Source: Lachnospiraceae bacterium (GTDB taxonomy: Bacteria > Bacillota > Clostridia > Lachnospirales > Lachnospiraceae). From it: a DNA stretch of 9,624 bases. The translations under genes were made by a program, and so were the position numbers. The stretch's first letter is position 1, and the number at the start of each line of letters is the position of its first letter. Under the pieces are notes generated by a model, which saw nothing but the letters and a program-made list of their open reading frames with translations, did not search any database and was not told the DNA's origin. The stretch is from contig JAFRCB010000335.1 in the NCBI GenBank assembly GCA_017404585.1, forward strand, positions 1 through 9,624, read 5' to 3'. Shown piece by piece: positions 6,491-9,624 of this stretch.

Positions 6491-6506
6491 AAGGAGGAAC
6501 AAAGTC

Positions 6507-6935
6507 ATGGCAAAGAAAATTACAGGCTATATCAAACTGCAGATCCAGGCAGGCAAGGCAACCCCGGCTCCGCCGGTAGGTCCGGCTCTCGGCCAGCACG
6601 GTGTAAATATCATGGACTTCACGAAGCAGTTCAATGCCCGCACATCAGCTATGGGCGACTATATCATCCCTGTCGTCATCACAGTTTACGCGGACAGAAG
6701 CTTCACATTTATCACAAAGACTCCGCCGGCAGCAGTCCTGATCAAGAAAGCACTCAATCTTCAGTCCGGTTCCGGCGAACCGAACAAGAAGAAAGTTGCA
6801 ACGATCACACAGGCTCAGCTCAGAGAGATCGCTGAGAGAAAGATGCCTGACCTTAACGCTGCAAGTATTGAAGCCGCAATGAGCATCATCGCAGGCACAT
6901 GCCGCAGCATGGGTGTTGTAGTAGCTGAAGACTGA
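6507..6935 (+). CDS. rplK: 50S ribosomal protein L11
   Basis: A 142-residue protein starting [18 protein letters not shown]. The N-terminal domain contains the proline-rich [17 protein letters not shown] (20-36) that contacts the factor-binding site, and the C-terminal rRNA-binding domain ends in DLNAAS...[13 protein letters not shown] (115-139). L11 binds the GTPase-associated region of 23S rRNA. The start was chosen at 6507, since AAGGAGG (6491-6497) precedes it by 9 nt and the protein then has the usual length. An upstream in-frame GTG/ATG-like start at 6429 would translate through the operator hairpin and is rejected. The residue before RSMG is Cys132; I recall Ala as more common there. 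Confidence 0.97.
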   Translation: MAKKITGYIKLQIQAGKATPAPPVGPALGQHGVNIMDFTKQFNARTSAMGDYIIPVVITVYADRSFTFITKTPPAAVLIKKALNLQSGSGEPNKKKVATITQAQLREIAERKMPDLNAASIEAAMSIIAGTCRSMGVVVAED

Positions 6936-6941
6936 TAATGA

Positions 6942-6970
6942 GTGGAAGGGTCAAAACCCGATAGTACCAC
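6942..6970 (+). promoter_or_regulatory. Predicted ribosomal protein L1 translational operator, site 2 (before rplA)
   Basis: A second copy of the same architecture: GTGG (6942-6945) with CCAC (6967-6970), AA opposite GATAGTA as the internal loop, and inner GGG (6948-6950) with CCC (6957-6959) closing a TCAAAA loop. It abuts the rplA ribosome binding site AGGGAGG (6971-6977) without a gap. It starts 6 nt after the rplK stop codon and shares GTGGAAGGG, CCCGA and ACCAC with site 1. Confidence 0.75.
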
Positions 6971-6985
6971 AGGGAGGTTAATAAA

Positions 6986-7675
6986 ATGAAACATGGCAAG
7001 AAGTATGCAGAGGCCCTGAAGGTTTATGATCGCCAGAACCTGTATGACATGGCTGAAGCTGTTGAAATCGTAAAGAAGACTGCAATCGCAAAATTTGATG
7101 AGACAATCGAAGCTCACATCCGTACGGGCTGCGACGGACGTCATGCTGATCAGCAGGTCCGCGGCGCTGTCGTTCTTCCGAACGGCACAGGTAAGTCTGT
7201 ACGCGTTCTCGTATTTGCCAAGAGCGCAAAGGCTGATGAAGCAAGAGAAGCCGGAGCAGATTACGTAGGCGAGATGGAGCTTGTCACAAAGATCCAGAAA
7301 GAGAACTGGTTCGATTTCGACGTTGTTGTCGCTACACCGGATATGATGGGTGTTGTCGGCCGTCTCGGCCGTATCCTTGGACCGAAAGGCCTCATGCCGA
7401 ACCCGAAGGCCGGAACAGTTACCATGGACGTAGCTAAGGCAGTCAAGGAAATCAAAGCTGGTAAGATTGAGTATCGTCTTGACAAGAGCAACATCATCCA
7501 TTGCCCGATCGGCAAGGCTTCCTTCACAGAAGAGCAGCTTTCCGAGAATCTCAAGACTCTCCTTGATCAGCTCGTCAAGGTTCGCCCGGCAGCTGTTAAG
7601 GGTCAGTATCTGAGATCCATCACCCTGGCTTCCACAATGGGCCCGGGCGTTCGCGTCAATCCGACAAAGATCTGA
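6986..7675 (+). CDS. rplA: 50S ribosomal protein L1
   Basis: A 229-residue protein of standard length with the conserved [20 protein letters not shown] (116-135), [10 protein letters not shown] (136-145), [11 protein letters not shown] (170-180) and [10 protein letters not shown] (216-225) segments. L1 binds helix 76-78 of 23S rRNA at the L1 stalk near the E site, and in many bacteria represses its own operon by binding an mRNA copy of that site. Both rplK and rplA are preceded here by hairpins that match this mimicry. The ATG is 8 nt after GGGAGG (6972-6977). An independent promoter follows the stop codon by about 20 nt, separating rplJL from rplKA. Confidence 0.97.
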   Translation: MKHGKKYAEALKVYDRQNLYDMAEAVEIVKKTAIAKFDETIEAHIRTGCDGRHADQQVRGAVVLPNGTGKSVRVLVFAKSAKADEAREAGADYVGEMELVTKIQKENWFDFDVVVATPDMMGVVGRLGRILGPKGLMPNPKAGTVTMDVAKAVKEIKAGKIEYRLDKSNIIHCPIGKASFTEEQLSENLKTLLDQLVKVRPAAVKGQYLRSITLASTMGPGVRVNPTKI

Positions 7676-7694
7676 TATAAAGCAATAATACAGC

Positions 7695-7724
7695 TTGACA
7701 TCGCGCATGTGCGCGTGTTAATAT
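7695..7724 (+). promoter_or_regulatory. Predicted rplJL promoter with a dyad in its spacer
   Basis: Consensus TTGACA at 7695-7700 is followed after 18 bp by TAATAT (7719-7724); TTAATA at 17 bp is an alternative. Transcription would start near 7731, at the 5' edge of the L10 leader. The spacer contains CGCGCA (7702-7707), TG, then TGCGCG (7710-7715), a perfect 6-bp inverted repeat, GC-rich and without a T tract. It is well placed for a repressor or activator site. Confidence 0.65.
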
Positions 7725-7731
7725 CATGATG

Positions 7732-7844
7732 CATCAAGCCGAAGACAGCAGGTTCCCTATAGGGAGTAAGCAATGTCGCCCGCCGAGGTCGTGAATTCAT
7801 TTTGAAATTTACCGTACCCCTGCGCCTTGGCGCAGGGGTTTTTT
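7732..7844 (+). promoter_or_regulatory. L10 leader (ribosomal protein L10(L12)4-binding autoregulatory RNA)
   Basis: The RNA contains GCCGAAGACAGCAGG (7738-7752), a small stem built on the palindrome TCCCTATAGGGA (7754-7765), and the closing GCCGAGGTC (7782-7790). This is the kink-turn-like element I recall for L10 leaders of Firmicutes, and it sits in front of rplJ as expected. Binding of the L10(L12)4 complex is known in Bacillus subtilis to favour termination at a downstream hairpin, here 7817-7844. Which segment acts as the antiterminator is not clear to me. Confidence 0.88.
7817..7844 (+). terminator. Attenuator terminator of the L10 leader
   Basis: CCCCTGCGCC (7817-7826) is perfectly complementary to 7829-7838, with a realistic CTTG loop, followed by six T (7839-7844). 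It lies 49 nt before the rplJ start and downstream of the L10-binding element, so it is a regulated attenuator rather than the end of rplA. Confidence 0.85.
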
Positions 7845-7892
7845 ACCAAGAGCTTTGATGCGAAAATTCAAAGAAGGAGGAATACAGGAAAC

Positions 7893-8411
7893 ATGGCAAA
7901 AGTTGAACTGAAACAGCCGATTATCAATGAAATCGCTGAGGCAGTTGACGGCGCTCAGTCCGCAGTCCTTGTCCAGTATCTCGGAATTACTGTTGAGCAG
8001 GATACCGCTCTTCGTAAGGAACTCCGTGAAGCAGGCGTGCACTACAAGGTCTACAAGAACACACTCATGAAGCGTGCTTTTGAAGGAACCGATTTCGCAC
8101 AGCTGGATAAGCACCTTGATGGCCCGAATGCTCTCGCAGTTTCCAAGGAAGATGCTGTTGCACCGGCAAGAATCCTTGCGAAGTACGCAAAGCAGTTCAA
8201 GGTCATGAGCATGGTAGGCGGCGTTATCGAAGGCAAGTACTTCGATGACAAGCAGCTTCAGGATCTCGCAAATGTACCGTCAAGAGAAGTTCTTCTTGGA
8301 AGACTCTTTGGCAGTATGCAGTCCCCGATCGCGAATTTTGCTCGCGTTATCAAGCAGATCGCAGAGCCGGAAGGCGAAGGCGATGCAGCTGAGGCTCCGG
8401 CAGCAGAATAA
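7893..8411 (+). CDS. rplJ: 50S ribosomal protein L10
   Basis: A 172-residue protein. The N-terminal rRNA-binding domain carries the segments SAVLVQYLGITVEQDTALRK (23-42) and YKVYKNTLMKRA (51-62). The C-terminal region (about 135-160, GRLFGSMQSPIANFARVIKQI) is the helix that binds L7/L12 dimers, followed by an acidic Ala/Glu tail. L10 anchors the L7/L12 stalk and, as L10(L12)4, regulates this operon through the leader. The ATG at 7893 is preceded by AAGAAGGAGG (7871-7880) at a rather long 12-nt spacing; the longer in-frame start at 7827 would lie inside the terminator and is rejected. Confidence 0.97.
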   Translation: MAKVELKQPIINEIAEAVDGAQSAVLVQYLGITVEQDTALRKELREAGVHYKVYKNTLMKRAFEGTDFAQLDKHLDGPNALAVSKEDAVAPARILAKYAKQFKVMSMVGGVIEGKYFDDKQLQDLANVPSREVLLGRLFGSMQSPIANFARVIKQIAEPEGEGDAAEAPAAE

Positions 8412-8468
8412 AGCTGCTTAGGAAAAAGAAACTTAGATTCATCAATTAAAAATGGAGGAAAATATACA

Positions 8469-8843
8469 ATGGCTAAATTAACCACTGCTGAATTTATCGC
8501 AGCTATTAAAGAGCTTACAGTTCTTGAGCTTAATGAACTTGTTAAGGCTTGTGAAGAGGAATTTGGTGTTTCTGCAGCAGCAGGCGTTGTCATGGCAGGC
8601 CCGGCAGCAGCTGCTGAAGAAGTTGAAGAGAAGACAGAGTTCGATGTCGAGCTGACAGAGATCGGTGCTTCCAAAGTTAAGGTCATCAAGGTTGTCCGCG
8701 CTGCTACAGGTCTCGGCCTGAAGGAAGCTAAGGAACTTGTTGATGCAGCTCCGAAGGTAGTCAAAGAGCAGATCTCCAAGGAAGAGGCTGAGGCTCTCAA
8801 GAAGGATCTTGAGGAAGCCGGCGCTAAGGTCACTCTTAAATAA
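8469..8843 (+). CDS. rplL: 50S ribosomal protein L7/L12
   Basis: A 124-residue protein with the N-terminal dimerisation domain ([20 protein letters not shown]), an Ala-rich flexible hinge (about 35-52) and the C-terminal factor-binding domain ([20 protein letters not shown] at 55-74, [20 protein letters not shown] at 81-100). L7/L12 dimers recruit and activate translational GTPases. It follows rplJ by 57 nt, with GGAGG at 8454-8458. A terminator immediately after it probably sets the high L7/L12 to RNA polymerase ratio. Confidence 0.98.
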   Translation: MAKLTTAEFIAAIKELTVLELNELVKACEEEFGVSAAAGVVMAGPAAAAEEVEEKTEFDVELTEIGASKVKVIKVVRAATGLGLKEAKELVDAAPKVVKEQISKEEAEALKKDLEEAGAKVTLK

Positions 8844-8863
8844 TACGACTATTGAATGTTCCG

Positions 8864-8893
8864 GGGGTTGCCGCATGTGCGGCAGCCCCTTTT
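8864..8893 (+). terminator. Terminator after rplL, probably partial
   Basis: GGGGTTGCCGCA (8864-8875) pairs with 8878-8889 over 12 bp with one G-U wobble. Four T follow (8890-8893) before TAGCG. The stem is strong but the T tract is short, so it fits a partial terminator that reduces but does not abolish read-through into rpoB. Confidence 0.8.
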
Positions 8894-8918
8894 AGCGTGT
8901 TTGGGTATCAGAATCTCG

Positions 8919-9116
8919 TAACGGTTCAGACAGGCATATTTTGCAATTCGTTTCCGGTGCAGGCATCCATCTTCGTGAGAAAAACATTGCTGGTCCGACT
9001 GAGAGATCAAAAAAGCGCCAGCTTTTTTTAGCTCGGAGGGAAGGACCTGCGTTTTTCGATGAAGATGGTGCTTGCACCGGATTCAGGAACTTCGCTGCAG
9101 CCTGTCTGAACTGTTA
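8919..9116. repeat. Long imperfect hairpin (about 198 nt) between rplL and rpoB, function unknown
   Basis: The arms pair in successive blocks. 8919-8935 pairs with 9100-9116 (17 bp, one G-U). 8954-8974 pairs with 9061-9080 (20 bp, one bulge, one G-U). AAAAAC at 8980-8985 pairs with 9051-9056. GGTCC at 8992-8996 pairs with 9043-9047. CTGAG at 8999-9003 pairs with 9032-9036. AAAAAAGC at 9009-9016 pairs with 9021-9028 around a GCCA loop. That is about 61 base pairs with two larger internal loops. It has no coding frame I would accept. It could be a transposon-derived miniature inverted-repeat element, or a structured RNA in the rplL-rpoB read-through transcript. No target-site duplication was found at its ends. 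Confidence 0.75.
9090..9105 (+). repeat. Dispersed repeat, copy 2 (16-bp exact match to 5266-5281)
   Basis: CTTCGCTGCAGCCTGT is identical to 5266-5281. Here it spans the unpaired right side of the large internal loop (9090-9099) and the start of the outer right arm (9100-9105) of the long hairpin. The left arm does not carry its full complement, so the repeat is not simply part of the hairpin symmetry. Confidence 0.7.
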
Positions 9117-9130
9117 TACGTGCTCAATCA

Positions 9131-9165
9131 AAATTGTGTAAAATTGTGTTTGACAACTTGACAAT
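9131..9165 (+). repeat. Tandem direct repeats upstream of and inside the rpoB promoter
   Basis: AAATTGTGT occurs at 9131-9139 and 9141-9149, 10 bp apart (about one helical turn). Immediately after, TTGACAA occurs twice (9150-9156 and 9158-9164), 8 bp apart. The second pair duplicates a consensus -35 element. Confidence 0.75.
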
Positions 9166-9178
9166 GCTGTGGTAGTCT
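9150..9178 (+). promoter_or_regulatory. rpoB: Predicted rpoB promoter
   Basis: TTGACA at 9150-9155 is followed after 17 bp by TAGTCT (9173-9178), preceded by TGG, an extended -10 form. The -10 is weak at the middle positions but keeps T1, A2 and T6. A second TTGACA at 9158-9163 has no fitting -10 at 16-18 bp. Transcription from here would give a leader of about 115 nt before rpoB. Confidence 0.55.
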
Positions 9179-9195
9179 TAAGGATGCACTATTGT

Positions 9196-9260
9196 GGTGG
9201 ATTGGCTTTTTGCGCCCTTTCGTAACGAAAGGCTTGTGTAAGTTGCCCAAAATTGCCACC
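9196..9260 (+). other. Structured 5' leader of rpoB
   Basis: GGTGG (9196-9200) pairs with CCACC (9256-9260). Inside, TTGG (9202-9205) pairs with CCAA (9247-9250), and CCTTTCG (9216-9222) forms a perfect 7-bp hairpin with 9226-9232 around a TAA loop. It lies about 25 nt before the rpoB ribosome binding site (GGGGTG, 9285-9290). I do not recognise it as a known leader family. Confidence 0.5.
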
Positions 9261-9299
9261 TGTCAATAAATATATAGAAATAACGGGGTGAAACGTCGA

Positions 9300-9624
9300 A
9301 TGGAGAAAAACAGAATTCGTCCTGTAAAGTCCGGGCGGTCGATGCGCATGACGTACCAGAGACAGAAGGAAGTCCTGGAGATCCCGAACCTGATCGAGGT
9401 TCAGAAGGATTCCTACAACTGGTTTGTCACCGATGGTCTCAGGGAGATATTCAACGATATATCCCCGATCGAGGACTACTCCGACAAACTGAGTCTCGAG
9501 TTCGTCGACTTCCGGCTTAGCAGAGAAGAAGTGAAATATCCGATCGAGGAGTGCAAGGAGCGGGATGCCAATTACGAGGCGCCTCTGAAGGTCACGGTCC
9601 GTCTTCACAATAAGGAGAACGGGG
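9300..9624 (+). CDS. rpoB: DNA-directed RNA polymerase subunit beta, N-terminal fragment
   Basis: The first 108 codons are visible; the gene continues past the window edge. It begins [20 protein letters not shown], followed by the highly conserved [20 protein letters not shown] (24-43), LEFVDFRL and [11 protein letters not shown] segments of the Firmicutes beta subunit N-terminal (protrusion/lobe) region. The beta subunit forms half of the RNA polymerase active-site cleft and is the target of rifamycins; that region lies beyond the window. The ATG at 9300 is preceded by GGGGTG at 9285-9290. It is separated from rplL by 456 nt and has its own promoter. Confidence 0.97.
   Translation, partial: MEKNRIRPVKSGRSMRMTYQRQKEVLEIPNLIEVQKDSYNWFVTDGLREIFNDISPIEDYSDKLSLEFVDFRLSREEVKYPIEECKERDANYEAPLKVTVRLHNKENG

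Noticed and set aside
6429..6506. N-terminal extension of rplK
   Set aside because: It would place 26 extra residues on L11, coded by the operator hairpin; the AAGGAGG before 6507 and standard L11 length decide the start.
6815..7708. 297-codon open frame on the minus strand
   Set aside because: It is fully antisense to rplK/rplA and the rplJ promoter; long shadow frames are expected opposite highly biased ribosomal protein codons.
7827..7892. N-terminal extension of rplJ
   Set aside because: The extended start (TTG) lies in the loop of the L10-leader terminator; the strong site before 7893 is used.
8941..9141. 66-codon open frame between rplL and rpoB
   Set aside because: It starts with TTG without a ribosome binding site and runs through both arms of the long hairpin, so its sequence is explained by the inverted repeat.
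1..9624. CRISPR array, prophage, insertion sequence, tRNA or defence system
   Set aside because: I saw no regularly spaced repeats, transposase or integrase frames, tRNA cloverleaf or recognisable defence gene on either strand.

Overview
The window reads as a bacterial chromosome segment from a Gram-positive anaerobe of the Firmicutes, most likely class Clostridia (Lachnospiraceae-like). This is an inference from four things: the gene order rpmG-secE-nusG-rplK-rplA-rplJ-rplL-rpoB, strong GGAGG ribosome binding sites, a Clostridia-type DtxR/MntR regulator, and the N-terminus of RpoB. The strain cannot be named from sequence alone.

Left part (1-1200): the C-terminal end of a multi-pass proton-translocating transporter subunit (NuoL/Mrp-like) is followed by a Nudix hydrolase. 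A long bidirectional hairpin terminator then separates the Nudix gene from a convergent gene for a manganese/iron-dependent DtxR/MntR-type repressor (1202-1624, minus strand).

Middle part (1690-5380): a rightward membrane-lipid set. It holds a DgkA-type undecaprenol/diacylglycerol kinase, then a phasin-like small protein whose stop overlaps the start of an AarF/UbiB-family kinase, then an alpha/beta hydrolase of the monoglyceride lipase type. It ends at a strong terminator. The promoter that appears to drive the following ribosomal operon lies inside that terminator hairpin.

Right part (5313-9624): the classic transcription/translation cluster rpmG (L33), secE, nusG, rplK (L11), rplA (L1), rplJ (L10), rplL (L7/L12) and the first 108 codons of rpoB. 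The regulatory layer is rich. Two copies of an L1-binding rRNA-mimic hairpin sit directly in front of the rplK and rplA ribosome binding sites. An internal promoter leads into a textbook L10 leader with an attenuator terminator before rplJ. A terminator follows rplL. Between rplL and rpoB is a roughly 200-nt long imperfect hairpin, then a separate rpoB promoter with tandem repeats and a structured leader.

I see no phage, CRISPR, toxin-antitoxin or defence system. The novel content, if any, is in regulation: the duplicated L1 operators, the promoter nested in a terminator, and the unexplained long hairpin in front of rpoB, which shares a 16-bp exact repeat with the boundary upstream of rpmG.
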